A stretch of DNA of 64,000 nucleotides, taken from the NCBI RefSeq assembly GCF_900107735.1, contig NZ_FNQV01000010.1, positions 62,001 to 126,000 on the forward strand, in the 5' to 3' direction. The first letter of the stretch is position 1. The number at the start of each line of letters is the position of its first letter. This stretch comes from Bowdeniella nasicola (lineage in GTDB: Bacteria > Actinomycetota > Actinomycetes > Actinomycetales > Actinomycetaceae). A program made the position numbers and the translations under genes. Positions 27,281 to 35,582 of this stretch are shown here, piece by piece. Below the pieces are notes generated by a model, which was not told where the DNA came from, ran no database searches, and saw nothing but the letters and a program-made list of their open reading frames with translations.

Positions 27281-27604
27281 TCACTGTCCTAGGATCGCGG
27301 TCATTGCGGTAGAAAGTTCCCGCCAGGCATCGGTCAGGTTCGCCAGCTGGCGCCGACCGCCGGCGGTGAGTTCGTAGTATTTGCGCGGCGGCCCCACCGG
27401 GGATTCCTGCCAACGGGGGGCAACGAATCCCGCTCCTCGCAGCCGCGTGAGCAGTGGGTACAGCGTCCCCGAGGAGACTCGCAGGCCGCCGTTGGTCGCG
27501 AGGCGCTCCAGGAGTTCGCCGCCGTAGCTCGGGGCGCGCTCGAGTTCGGCAAGAACGGCAAGCTCGAGTACGCCTTTGCGCAGCTGGGAGTCCTTGGCCT
27601 TCAT
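27281..27604 (-). CDS. PadR-family transcriptional regulator
   Basis: 107 residues forming the PadR winged helix: LELAVLAELERAPSYGGELLERL, then SSGTLYPLLTRLRGAG and the wing PRKYYELTAGG. First gene of the operon that encodes the ABC transporter, so it probably represses that operon and responds to the exported compound. A perfect palindrome lies 24 bp upstream of its start. ATG 27604. Confidence 0.9.
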   Translation of the reverse strand: MKAKDSQLRKGVLELAVLAELERAPSYGGELLERLATNGGLRVSSGTLYPLLTRLRGAGFVAPRWQESPVGPPRKYYELTAGGRRQLANLTDAWRELSTAMTAILGQ

Positions 27605-27628
27605 CTCGCTACCTCGCTTACCGAGTAT

Positions 27629-27643
27629 CTATGTTTTACATAG
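27629..27643. promoter_or_regulatory. Probable PadR operator
   Basis: CTATGTTTTACATAG is a perfect inverted repeat with 6-bp arms and a TTT centre. It contains the ATGT/ACAT half-sites characteristic of PadR operators, although PadR spacing is often wider. It overlaps the likely -10 region of the minus-strand operon (TAGATACT), fitting autorepression. Confidence 0.6.
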
Positions 27644-27730
27644 TAGCAGGCGCAGGACTAGCTAGAGTTCGCAAACCTCACTATCCACAGACCGAGAGCC
27701 CATCGCCGCGCGAGCGCTTACCCTCGAGTT

Positions 27731-28375
27731 ATGGCTGACAGCACTGCGGACCTCATCATCGGCGAGGACGGGCTCGCGCGCCCGGCGTGGGCGGCGGGCG
27801 ATCCTCTCCTGCGTGAGTACTACGACACCGAGTGGGGCATGCCCGTGACCGACGAGTCCGGTGTCTTCGAACGGCTCAGCCTCGAAGCGTTTCAGTCGGG
27901 GCTGTCGTGGCGGCTCATTCTTGCGCGCCGGGAGGCCTTCCGCGAACTTTTTGCGGGCTTCGATCCGCAGGCCGTTGCGATGTTCAACGAGGACGATGTC
28001 GAACGGCTCGTGGCCGATGCCCGCATCATCCGAAACCGCCGCAAGATCGAAGCGACGCTCGCCAATGCGCGCGCCACGCTGGAGCTTCGAGCAACCGGCA
28101 GTCTGTCGGATCTCGTATGGAGCTACCGGCCGGCACGCACTCCTGCTCCGCGCAGCGCAGCCGAGGTGCCGAGTTCGTCACCCGAGTCCGTAGCGCTAGC
28201 AAAGGAATTGAAGCGGCACGGATTTCAGTTCGTGGGCCCGACGACGATCTTCGCGCTGATGGAAGCCATCGGTATCGTCGATACCCATCTAGTTGGCTCG
28301 CACCGACGAGGTGCCTCCGAGCTGTGGAATCCCGACGGCACCCAGCGCCTCAAGCCGGCTGCGGAGGGAGCGTAG
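27731..28375 (+). CDS. tag: DNA-3-methyladenine glycosylase I
   Basis: 214 residues. Base-excision enzyme that removes 3-methyladenine. Typical features: LREYYDTEWGMPV, FERLSLEAFQSGLSW, ILARREAFRELFAGFD, and the C-terminal FQFVGPTTIFALMEAIG. Family members bind a structural zinc ion through Cys and His residues; the N-terminal Cys usually found there is absent (GEDGLARPAWAAG), as is the C-terminal Cys-His, so this copy may lack the zinc site. Confidence 0.88.
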   Translation: MADSTADLIIGEDGLARPAWAAGDPLLREYYDTEWGMPVTDESGVFERLSLEAFQSGLSWRLILARREAFRELFAGFDPQAVAMFNEDDVERLVADARIIRNRRKIEATLANARATLELRATGSLSDLVWSYRPARTPAPRSAAEVPSSSPESVALAKELKRHGFQFVGPTTIFALMEAIGIVDTHLVGSHRRGASELWNPDGTQRLKPAAEGA

Positions 28376-28385
28376 ACTCGCACCC

Positions 28386-29090
28386 ATGAACTGCGCGCGA
28401 CGATGTGGCCCACTCATCCTCGCGGTGGCGGTCTTACTCGGAGCGTGCAGCTCCTCGGAGCCACCGGAGCCTATCGTTCGTGGTCCACTGCCGGGCGCCG
28501 ATGCTGATCGCGAGGCACTCGACCGCGTCCGCAGCGACAATTACGGTCAAGCCTCCCCTGATGCAGCCGAATCTGCCCCCGCGACGAACGCGCCCAAGCC
28601 GATCACCGACCTCACGAGCGAGGAGCGTCGAGCATTCTTACTGCTCGAAGCCAAGGGCGAACCGCAGGAGCCAAGCTGCACGCCAAAGGACGTCATCTTC
28701 CGCTACCAGTTCAACGATGCGGCCGCGGGCCACCGCTACGCCGTCATCGAGGTCGAGAACATCAGCGCCCAGGATTGCGGTCTGGGTTTCTTTCCCGGAA
28801 TGGGCGTGGCCTCCACCGACGGTGAGCCTATGTCCCCGCGGTTCGAGGTGAGCGATCGCGACATCAGCAATGAGCCCGTCACCCCGCGCGCAATCGTCCT
28901 ATCTCCCGGTGGTAAGGCATTTACCGAGATCGAGTGGACAGGCGAGCTGGCAGGAAATTGGCAGCCGCACCTAGGCGCGTTCGCGATCCAACTCGCCCCG
29001 GGAGGCGACGTCGCAATGTACGAGCCGCCCGAGCCGATCATTGACCTCGGCAACGGCACAACCCTGCGGTTCACGGCCTGGCAACAGTAG
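28386..29090 (+). CDS. DUF4232-like lipoprotein
   Basis: 234 residues. Lipobox LLGAC near residue 20 predicts a lipid anchor. The mature region starts with a Ser/Pro/Ala linker; from about residue 95 a beta-sandwich of the DUF4232 type follows, with the paired cysteines in EPSCTPKDV and QDCGLGFFPG. Such domains are common on actinobacterial cell surfaces and have no established function. ATG 28386 chosen; longer readings overlap tag. Confidence 0.72.
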   Translation: MNCARRCGPLILAVAVLLGACSSSEPPEPIVRGPLPGADADREALDRVRSDNYGQASPDAAESAPATNAPKPITDLTSEERRAFLLLEAKGEPQEPSCTPKDVIFRYQFNDAAAGHRYAVIEVENISAQDCGLGFFPGMGVASTDGEPMSPRFEVSDRDISNEPVTPRAIVLSPGGKAFTEIEWTGELAGNWQPHLGAFAIQLAPGGDVAMYEPPEPIIDLGNGTTLRFTAWQQ

Positions 29091-29119
29091 GGTGGAAGCA
29101 CGCTACGGAAGGACCCGTG

Positions 29120-29710
29120 ATGGCTCGCGCACTGCTCGTTGTTGATGTTCAGCCGACCTTTTGCGAGGACGGCGCCCTGGGCGTTGCAGGCGGCAATGCC
29201 GTCGCCCAACGAATCGCCGACTTCGTCGCATCTCATCGCGACGACTACGCCCTGATCGCTACCTCGCAGGACTGGCACATCGACCCGGGCGAGCATTTCT
29301 CTGACAATCCGGACTTCGTTGACACCTGGCCACCGCACGGCGTGGCCGGAACCGCCGAGGCCGAACTGCACCCCGCGCTCGCGGGCTTAAACGCCGACAT
29401 CGCTGTCAAAAAGGGTCAATACTCCGCGGCGTACTCGGCATTTGAAGGCGTCACCGAGGACGGCACGAGCCTCGCGGAGGTCTTGAAGGACGCGGGAATT
29501 GAGGCCGTCGATGTCGTCGGCATCGCCGAGTCTCACTGCGTGTGCGCCTCAGCGCTCGACGCCCGCAAGGAGGGCTGGCCGGTGCGCTGCTTTAGCGACC
29601 TTACCGTCCCAGTCTCCGAGGAGCTGGGCGCGGCCGCGCGACAGACCATGGCCGATGCTGGCGTCGAGCTCGCGGACTCCTCAGACCTGGGCATGGCGGG
29701 ACACGCCTAA
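29120..29710 (+). CDS. pncA: Nicotinamidase (isochorismatase-like hydrolase)
   Basis: 196 residues. Converts nicotinamide to nicotinate for NAD salvage. It carries the catalytic aspartate in LLVVDVQPTFC, the metal site DWHIDPGEHF, the catalytic lysine in VKKGQYSAAYSAF, the cis-peptide region and the nucleophile cysteine in AESHCVCASALDA. The GTG three bases earlier is an equally good start. Ribosome site GGAAGGA. Adjacent downstream gene starts at the next base. Confidence 0.85.
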   Translation: MARALLVVDVQPTFCEDGALGVAGGNAVAQRIADFVASHRDDYALIATSQDWHIDPGEHFSDNPDFVDTWPPHGVAGTAEAELHPALAGLNADIAVKKGQYSAAYSAFEGVTEDGTSLAEVLKDAGIEAVDVVGIAESHCVCASALDARKEGWPVRCFSDLTVPVSEELGAAARQTMADAGVELADSSDLGMAGHA

Positions 29711-30097
29711 ATGATTTCGCTTGATCGGGCACGTGACCTTCGCGCTGCGGGCATCCCGTGGACGCCGCGTAGCGGAGATCAATTCATGATTCCGGACCGC
29801 GATCTCGATAACGAGGTTTTCGTTATCTCGGAGATGACGATCGAAGCTGAGAATCTTCCGACGGGCCAGATCGTGAAGTTCAACGGCACGACCGAGTGGG
29901 CGCTCGACTCGATCTCGACCGATGACGTCCTGTGGTTGCCGCGAGAAGACCAACTACGCGAATTCCTCGGCGAGAATTTCACTCGACTAGAAGCCGCCGC
30001 CGGTGGGTTCGTCGTGGAGTTACGCGACGGCTCACGGCACGCAGATGCAAGCGCTGCCTCCGCCTATGCGCGAGCAGTGTTATCGCAGCTGCGCTAG
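29711..30097 (+). CDS. Conserved actinobacterial protein of unknown function
   Basis: 128 residues, soluble, starting one base after the pncA stop. Motifs include IPDRDLDNEVFVISEMTIE and FNGTTEWALDSI; it looks like a compact alpha/beta protein. Similar small proteins occur widely in actinobacteria, but I know no function. Likely co-transcribed with pncA. Confidence 0.7.
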   Translation: MISLDRARDLRAAGIPWTPRSGDQFMIPDRDLDNEVFVISEMTIEAENLPTGQIVKFNGTTEWALDSISTDDVLWLPREDQLREFLGENFTRLEAAAGGFVVELRDGSRHADASAASAYARAVLSQLR

Positions 30098-30104
30098 CTT
30101 GCTC

Positions 30105-31046
30105 CTACTCTTCGAAGAAGTCCTCATCGATTTCCGGGATCCTGATGACCTGGCGGCTTTGCACACCGACACCGTATTGCAGCATCAGCTTCGTCAGCAG
30201 CTGGCCGTCGACGAGGACAATCTTGCCGTGGATTTCTCGCTCTGCAAAAGTTCTTGCGTCTGACGTGAAAGACGACGTGGTGATGAAGACGCCGCGATCC
30301 ACGCCGCGTCCGGTGATGGCACCAAGGAATCCCTGAACGTCTGGGCGTCCGACCGAATTGGTGTCGGCGTAGCGCTTTGCTTGGATGTAGACGTTCTGAA
30401 CACCCAATGGGTCCTGGGGAATGATCCCGTCAATACCTCCATCACCGGAGCGCCCGGTATGAACCATGCGGCGTTCTTTTCCGCCATAACCCATGGCTGT
30501 CAGGAGATCGAGAACCGCCTTCTCAAAGAACTCGGGTGTCGAGTCCTGCAGCCGGGCAAGTAATTCCGTCGCTACGACATCGTTGATCTTTTCAACATTG
30601 TCCTGAATAGTCTCCATTGGATCCTGGTCGTCAGAAACACTCGCGGAACTATCACGGACTTCGTCTCGCGATGCACGACGTTCTTCGAGTTTCGCCTGGT
30701 ACGCGTCCCACATCGGTAAGCCAGCAAGATCCGCTTCACGGAAGGGCCTGTCACCCCACTTGGCAGCGAGCTGACGACCCACCTCGGTGATTCGATAGAG
30801 CCCTCGAGCCGGACGTTCCACTGCCCCCGCAGTTGCGAGCGATGTGATGGCCCAACCGATCCGGTTCAAGCTTCTCGACTGCCCGCTGGGAAGTCGCTCG
30901 GACCGTTTTTCGGGTGTTAGACCTGCGTAATTGCTGACCAAGGAATTGAGTTCCTGGCGCACCCGCGTCTCACCATCGAGGAGAACTTGGAGCACCATCG
31001 GTCGGAAATCATCGGAGGTGGGCATGTCGGAAGGGTGTGAAGCCAT
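30105..31046 (-). CDS. mrr: Mrr-type restriction endonuclease
   Basis: 313 residues. An N-terminal winged-helix DNA-reading domain (about 1-95, ending in the GLYRITEVGRQLAA wing) precedes a PD-(D/E)xK nuclease domain. The catalytic motif is GDGGIDGIIPQDPLG then YIQAKRYAD, as in Mrr. Such type IV enzymes cut methylated foreign DNA. The protein has full family length and no visible damage. It lies close to the defence island at 33-40 kb. Convergent with the 29711 gene. Confidence 0.9.
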   Translation of the reverse strand: MASHPSDMPTSDDFRPMVLQVLLDGETRVRQELNSLVSNYAGLTPEKRSERLPSGQSRSLNRIGWAITSLATAGAVERPARGLYRITEVGRQLAAKWGDRPFREADLAGLPMWDAYQAKLEERRASRDEVRDSSASVSDDQDPMETIQDNVEKINDVVATELLARLQDSTPEFFEKAVLDLLTAMGYGGKERRMVHTGRSGDGGIDGIIPQDPLGVQNVYIQAKRYADTNSVGRPDVQGFLGAITGRGVDRGVFITTSSFTSDARTFAEREIHGKIVLVDGQLLTKLMLQYGVGVQSRQVIRIPEIDEDFFEE

Positions 31047-31186
31047 GTCGCTATTATCGCCGCTCCCTACAAAAGCGAAGCGTGTCGAAGTCCAGTATCG
31101 AAAACGCGTTACATCGAAATTGATGCTAGATCGGTTTCGGTTGTCGTCGATAGTGTGGACTCACAGCCAGGAGAGGGGAGCCGGCC

Positions 31187-31522
31187 GTGGCTTTGACGTT
31201 TGATATCGAGGAGCGCCGGGTGTTCTTTCGCGACGTGAAACCCTATGAGGTTCCGCAAAGGCTGGAGAATTTGAAGGGCCCAGCCAACGGTGTTGTCGAT
31301 CTACCGCACTCGGTGCTGTGGGCACCGGGCGGTGGCCGAGTCGATCTGGATGCGGAGGGAGGAATCGGTCTGGCTTATCGGGCGGTGCTGACCGAGGGAT
31401 CCGTCGCCGATCAGGTATCTGTCATGAATCGTGCTCGCCTCATGTCGGTGTGGCCGGAGCTCCTGCTGCCGCGGCGTGTGCGCGAACTGTGGGAGGTTCG
31501 GTTTCCCGAGCTCCGCACGTAG
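31187..31522 (+). CDS. Hypothetical protein
   Basis: 111 residues from a GTG start. Mixed alpha/beta, no membrane segment or signal. The segments LPHSVLWAPGGGRVDLD and AYRAVLTEGSVADQV look conserved in style, but I do not recognise the family. Divergent from mrr (140-bp gap), convergent with the phosphotransferase gene. Confidence 0.6.
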   Translation: MALTFDIEERRVFFRDVKPYEVPQRLENLKGPANGVVDLPHSVLWAPGGGRVDLDAEGGIGLAYRAVLTEGSVADQVSVMNRARLMSVWPELLLPRRVRELWEVRFPELRT

Positions 31523-31523
31523 G

Positions 31524-32393
31524 TCAGCGGTTTGCTCGGGCAAGGACGGCGGAAAGGCGCTGCCGACCCTCGCGCTCGAAGGCTTCGTCGCCGACCTTGT
31601 AGGCCCAAGCGGCGGTGGCGATTGCTTCGCGTAGCTCGGCCATGAGCCACTGCGGGCTCGATTCGATCCCCTCGGCCAGACCATAGCCGCGGTGAAACGC
31701 TGCGCGCGTGGCAGGGTACGTGCGCCATTGGCGGCCAGCGATGCGCAGAAAATCTAGGACGGCGGGCCGGTGACCGAAGCGTCCGAAGTCGATGAGTGCG
31801 ACGCGGCCGTCGTGCACGATCCAATTGCGGGGCGAGAAGTCGCCGTGGCTGGGGACGACGATGGCGGGCCCCGGACGGTGGGCGCGCAGGATCTCGCGCG
31901 CTCGATCGGCTTCAGCGGGCGGGATGCGGTGGGGGCGGTTCAGCCACTGCAGCGCCTTTTTCCGCATGTTGCGCTCGATTGACTCGTCGATGCTTTCGCT
32001 CGCTGAATGCAGCTCTCGTAGCAGTTCGCCGGCCTGCTCGCTGATGTCCGGTTCCGCCTCGCAGGCCGTCCCCTCAACGAGGGTTCCGGGCAGGTATTCG
32101 GCGCACAGGATTCGGGCCTCGCGGTCGGCGGCCATCAGCTGGGGCGCGGCGCCGCGGGCGATCAGGGCCTGCAGGGCGCCGTCGTCGTGGGCGGAGATTT
32201 CGCGCGCGATGTGGTGGTTGTCCGCGCCGCCGGCTTTGATAATGACCTCGCCGTTTCCACTCGCGCAGTGCAGGACGTAGGAGTCCACGAGGTGCCACGA
32301 CAGATCGGCGACGAGGCGCGCGCCCGGCAGCGCCGTCGCGATGAAGTCGCGCTGCGAGTCCGTGAGGTGGGGGTAATCGATGGCGGCGCGCAC
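31524..32393 (-). CDS. APH-family phosphotransferase
   Basis: 289 residues, GTG start. Protein-kinase-like small-molecule kinase: VIIKAGG gives the ATP lysine, VPSHGDFSPRNWIV is the catalytic loop and ALIDFGRFG carries the metal aspartate. The fold is that of aminoglycoside/choline kinases; resistance cannot be inferred from the sequence alone. Confidence 0.82.
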   Translation of the reverse strand: MRAAIDYPHLTDSQRDFIATALPGARLVADLSWHLVDSYVLHCASGNGEVIIKAGGADNHHIAREISAHDDGALQALIARGAAPQLMAADREARILCAEYLPGTLVEGTACEAEPDISEQAGELLRELHSASESIDESIERNMRKKALQWLNRPHRIPPAEADRAREILRAHRPGPAIVVPSHGDFSPRNWIVHDGRVALIDFGRFGHRPAVLDFLRIAGRQWRTYPATRAAFHRGYGLAEGIESSPQWLMAELREAIATAAWAYKVGDEAFEREGRQRLSAVLARANR

Positions 32394-32413
32394 GGTTCTT
32401 ATTGTGACAGGCC

Positions 32414-32447
32414 AAAGCCCGCCGCCACGGCTGGTGGGGCGGGCTTT
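32414..32447 (-). terminator. Hairpin terminator after the SRPBCC gene
   Basis: AAAGCCCGCC at 32414-32423 pairs with GGCGGGCTTT at 32438-32447 around a 14-base loop. It lies between the SRPBCC stop and the phosphotransferase start, both minus strand. Confidence 0.6.
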
Positions 32448-32469
32448 GCTCGGGCGAAAAGCTAGGGCG

Positions 32470-32940
32470 CTAGTTCGTCGCGACGGCGGCGGCGAGCTGG
32501 TTGAGGGATTCTTCCAGCGCGGATTCGTCGAAGGCGGGGAAGATCGAGATGAGGTCCTTGTCCGTCACCTTGGACCAGTCGTAGGTGAGGGTCACGTTGG
32601 TGGAATCCGAACCGTCGGCTTCCAGCGTGTAGAGCCACTCCCAGCCGGCGGGCTCGTCCTTGTTCTCCTCCTGGGCGGGCTGCCAGCCGACCATCTTGTT
32701 CTCGTCGTAGGCGGTGACGTGGTTGTACATCTGGTAGTCGCCGCCCATGGCTTCGGCGTGCATGTTCATGACGAAGACGTCGCCGACCTGTTGGATGCGC
32801 TGGGACTTCTCGTCGGAGACGACCGTGCCGGAGCCGTCGAATTCGCTGTGGCGGGCCGGCAGTGTCAGCAGGTCGAAGATGTCCTTGGCGGGAGCGTCGA
32901 TGATCCGGGAAACGATGATCTGCTTGTCATTGGTAGTCAT
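32470..32940 (-). CDS. SRPBCC (START-like) family protein
   Basis: 156 residues. Begins with the family-type strand IIVSRIIDAPAKDIFDLL, then WEWLYTLEADG and VTLTYDWSKV, and ends in an alpha helix that would line the hydrophobic pocket (FDESALEESLNQLAAAV). Such proteins bind small hydrophobic ligands; the ligand here is unknown. Monocistronic between two hairpins. Confidence 0.78.
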   Translation of the reverse strand: MTTNDKQIIVSRIIDAPAKDIFDLLTLPARHSEFDGSGTVVSDEKSQRIQQVGDVFVMNMHAEAMGGDYQMYNHVTAYDENKMVGWQPAQEENKDEPAGWEWLYTLEADGSDSTNVTLTYDWSKVTDKDLISIFPAFDESALEESLNQLAAAVATN

Positions 32941-33063
32941 GCCTTTACTCTGCCCGAGGGCAGGGATGGTCGCATGTTGAAAGGGGAAGCGAGGTCACAG
33001 CTGCGAACGGTTGACGTACGTGCGGCACTTTGCTTTTTTTAGAGGCACGTCACAGATGCAAAA

Positions 33064-33087
33064 AACCAGCAGGCGAGCCTGCTGGTT
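33064..33087 (-). terminator. Intrinsic terminator reading on the minus strand
   Basis: Perfect 10-bp stem AACCAGCAGG / CCTGCTGGTT with a CGAG loop at 33064-33087, followed on the minus strand by a T-run (33063 downward). It would end transcripts coming from the broken restriction operon. It abuts the mobile-element-like repeat at 33088. Confidence 0.75.
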
Positions 33088-33135
33088 GATGGCGGCTATT
33101 CAGGGAAGTGGTGAATGCCCAGATCAGACGCGCCT
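33088..33135 (+). repeat. IS-terminus-like repeat, copy 1
   Basis: GGCTATTCAGGGAA (from about 33093), then a variable base pair, then GAATGCCCA and TCAGACG. The same sequence recurs in the same orientation from about 34368. It starts where the res N-terminal fragment loses homology, so it probably marks one end of a lost insertion sequence. Family unassigned. Confidence 0.45.
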
Positions 33136-33140
33136 TGACG

Positions 33141-33281
33141 GTCTTGCCCGCGCCAGTCGACGCCGTGAGAGATGACTCTGACAGCGGCCCGTAGCGGCGG
33201 TACATGTCCCGGGCCGGATCCAGGTTACGCAGCACGTCCCGGACGGGCCTCGCTCTGGTAGTCCTTCAGGGTGAACCTCAT
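33141..33281 (-). pseudogene. N-terminal fragment of a type III-like restriction helicase (res)
   Basis: Starts MRFTLKDYQSEA, then one extra C breaks the frame; restoring it gives VRDVLRNLDPARDMYRRYG and the helicase Walker A region SSLTASTGAGKTV. This is the start of a DEAD/DEAH-type restriction subunit. Similarity ends soon after GKTV near 33141; the following sequence is unrelated. The ATG overlaps the upstream gene stop by four bases, showing the original operon order. The C-terminus of such a protein survives at 39656-39933. Confidence 0.72.
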
Positions 33282-34003
33282 GGTCGGTCCGTTCGTCCGG
33301 GCACCCACAGGCCCGAGGGGTCCTGGCGGGAACCGAGAACTTTGGTCGCGTTGCAGATGCGAGCGTTCAGTCCATCTCGATGGGAGTAGTGCCAGATCGT
33401 CACGCCAGGTGAGTCGAAGTACTTCTCGAAGACAGTACGGAACTCCTGCTTCTTCTCCACTAGATCCCCGACGCTCCCACCAAGGAAGACGACTGTGGCG
33501 TGGCGAGGCGGTTCAAGATGCCCAAGGGTCTCGTCCAGGAGCTGGGCGCAGATATCCCGATGCTTGGCATCACTCTTCAGTTTCTCTTCGGCCACTTTGG
33601 AAGACGTCTCCACGGTAATGGTGTCGAGGTCCACGATGAATCCTCCCCACAGGCCCCAGTGGTAGGCCACGGCACGAAGGCGGTGGTCCTTGGTCACAGA
33701 ACTCGTGTCGTGGAAGCAGCCGAAGGTACGCACATCCCGAACGACCCGCCCGGTCTTATCCTGACGTCCGGCAGGGTTCAGTCCGACGAGCACAATGTCC
33801 CGCTGCAGGGCCTGCCCCACTCCTGCGAGGTAGTCGTCCTCAGTGGGCGTCTCGAAAAAGCCCACCTCACCCACTCCTGCGGTGGTCAACTGGCTGTCCG
33901 GGTCGAGCACCTCCGGCGGGTTCTCCCAGACCGCCCATGAAGCCACCTCGGCGCGGTTGGCACGCATCCATTGGTAGACGCTGAACGGCACGCTCGTGGT
34001 CAT
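33278..34003 (-). CDS. Intact gene of the former restriction operon, DUF1643/uracil-glycosylase-like
   Basis: 241 residues between mod and res remnants. The core motif DIVLVGLNPAGRQ, followed by FGCFHDTSS and DHRLRAVAYHWGLWGGFIVDLD, resembles DUF1643 or uracil-DNA-glycosylase-fold proteins; I cannot decide between them. A C-terminal VVFLGGSVGD strand and a final IWHYSHRDGLN loop with histidines could complete an active site. ATG 34003 follows GGAGG. It has no frameshift, unlike the flanking genes. Confidence 0.62.
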   Translation of the reverse strand: MTTSVPFSVYQWMRANRAEVASWAVWENPPEVLDPDSQLTTAGVGEVGFFETPTEDDYLAGVGQALQRDIVLVGLNPAGRQDKTGRVVRDVRTFGCFHDTSSVTKDHRLRAVAYHWGLWGGFIVDLDTITVETSSKVAEEKLKSDAKHRDICAQLLDETLGHLEPPRHATVVFLGGSVGDLVEKKQEFRTVFEKYFDSPGVTIWHYSHRDGLNARICNATKVLGSRQDPSGLWVPGRTDRP

Positions 34004-34008
34004 GGTTA

Positions 34009-34122
34009 TTACCTCCGGTTCAAGGCGAAGTTTTGCAAGTACGACTCGCAGAGCCGCACCGGGAACTCGACGTATTTATTGTGGTACTTCCAATCCTTCG
34101 CACCCGTGTTGTATGGCGGGTT
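34009..34122 (-). pseudogene. Remnant of the restriction-modification methylase (mod)
   Basis: 37 codons in one frame ending at a stop 5 bp before the downstream gene: NPPYNTGAKDWKYHNKYVE, then FPVRLCESYLQNFALNRR. The first part is methylase motif IV (NPPY) with the flanking sequence of type III Mod proteins; the second looks like a C-terminus. Hundreds of codons between and before them are missing. Two codons upstream of NPPY lies a stop. Confidence 0.62.
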
Positions 34123-34338
34123 CAGTCAGCCGCGACACTCGCTACGCCTCCTTCACGGTCTGCGAGTGCTCCAGACCCGCTCTTACCATCGTAGGCAGCG
34201 GCACCGACAGAATGCTTGAAGCTGGGCCTGTCGATGGCGCGGTGGTTAGTCACGGTGTTGTCGAAGGCCACAGGGCCCTCCAACGCAGAACTCCCGGCCC
34301 AGGTGACCCGGGACCGGGACTTCTCTTGAAGAAGATCG
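34066..34338. repeat. ~275-bp direct repeat, copy 1
   Basis: Near-identical to 39934-40208, same orientation, with a few substitutions and small indels (for example GTATGG versus GTGTGG, GCGCGGTGG versus GCGAGGCGG). It contains the mod NPPY segment. Both copies diverge at the same point, after TACGTCGAG (minus strand), where two different sequences follow. Confidence 0.9.
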
Positions 34339-34365
34339 GCTAGTACCAATGAATTGCCATGATGG

Positions 34366-34410
34366 CTATTCAGGGAAACGGCGAATGCCCACGTCAGACG
34401 CCGCTCACCG
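34366..34410 (+). repeat. IS-terminus-like repeat, copy 2
   Basis: ATGGCTATTCAGGGAA, then GAATGCCCACGTCAGACG, matching the copy at 33088-33135 in the same orientation. It follows directly after the end of the 275-bp repeat. Confidence 0.45.
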
Positions 34411-34525
34411 ACGTTCTGAACACTTCACCACACGCCCAAGGGTAGGTTCACCACAAGGGTGGTGGGATACAGCGGGGAGGCTGTGCTCGCCAGAACTGTC
34501 AGTGGCCTCTGGCAACGTCTTAACC

Positions 34526-35280
34526 ATGAAGCGCGCCTATACCGCCCTGTGCAACGCGACCGACCGGGACCAGGACCTCATCACTGCCCTTCGTTGGGCC
34601 CTGGACCACGCCGAGGACGGCCAGCCCGTCACGCTGTGGTGCTGGGACAAGGAGGGCCTCCCTGCGGGGCCTCGTGGCTCAGGCCCCTCGCTGGGGATCG
34701 CGGTCCACTCAGAACACCCACGTCCGCGTGGTGGTCGCCCCTTCCGTGCTCCGAACGGCCTGTCGTGGCTGTGGACCTCCCGTTGGAGACTCTGGTGGAG
34801 ATCGAGCCCTTCGATGACCCTGTCTGCCTCTTGCACGCCTACATGCCGGAGAACGACGAGCGGGGCGGATGGATCGGCGGGGACAATCTACCTTTCGACC
34901 GTTCTTGGGATCAACGCCTACCGACCCGAGTGCCTGTCAGGCCGGCCCATCCAGACTCCCAAGCCCCTCATCACCAACCCCGCGATGGCCGTAGCGATGA
35001 TGTCGTTCACCGGGAGGAGCTACGACGGCACCACGATGCACGACTACGGCGACGGTGACCGCGTGACCCATGGGCTCATGGAGTTGCGGAAGGGCGGGCC
35101 GTCATCGAGCCGGACCTGCTGTTCGCTGCTTCCCTGCGGGCGGGCTGGTAGGGACGTGAAGCGGTGCTGTTCTGGAACGTCGCCAAGGAAGTCGCCAAAG
35201 GCATCAAGAAGCGTCCTAAGCACCACTACCGCGAGGACATCCTGAGCCACTGGCGCTCCCAGGCCAACACGCCCCAGTAG
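34526..35280 (+). pseudogene. Frameshifted relic of an unidentified gene
   Basis: Coding-like pieces lie in different frames: MKRAYTALCNATDRDQDLIT... to TLWCWDKEGL; then LRGLVAQAPRWGSRS; then VVAVDLPLETLVEIEPFDDP; then TIYLSTVLGINAYRPEC; and last VAKEVAKGIKKRPKHHYRED up to TPQ and a stop at 35280. At least three frameshifts are needed to join them. The pieces are hydrophilic and read as one former protein. I do not recognise it. Confidence 0.5.
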
Positions 35281-35357
35281 TAGCGCGCTCCCGTGGTCCA
35301 AGGAGTGTCAGTGGTGCCGTCCATGCTGGAGGTAACGAGCTGAGGAAGGAGGTGAAC

Positions 35358-35582
35358 ATGAGCAAGGGCGACATCGAGACGTACAACGAGGACGGCCAGT
35401 GGAAGAACCGCGCGCAGGGCAACAGCCGGGCGAGCAACGTGCACGACACCAAGGCAGCAGCGCAGGCGGCGGGCCGAGAGATGGCCAAGGACCGAGGCGT
35501 GGAGCACGTCATCAAGAAGATGGACGGCACCATCGGTGAGAAGAACTCCTACGGGAGGGACTCCTACCCGCCGAAGGGCTGA
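35358..35582 (+). CDS. DUF2188 family protein
   Basis: 74 residues starting MSKGDIETYNEDGQWK. The pattern of an N-terminal beta strand, a helix with repeated Ala (TKAAAQAAGREMAKDRG) and the end VIKKMDGTIGEKNSYGRD is that of DUF2188, small proteins common in phage and accessory regions. ATG 35358 follows AGGAGG; GTG 35352 is an overlapping alternative. Function unknown. Confidence 0.78.
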   Translation: MSKGDIETYNEDGQWKNRAQGNSRASNVHDTKAAAQAAGREMAKDRGVEHVIKKMDGTIGEKNSYGRDSYPPKG

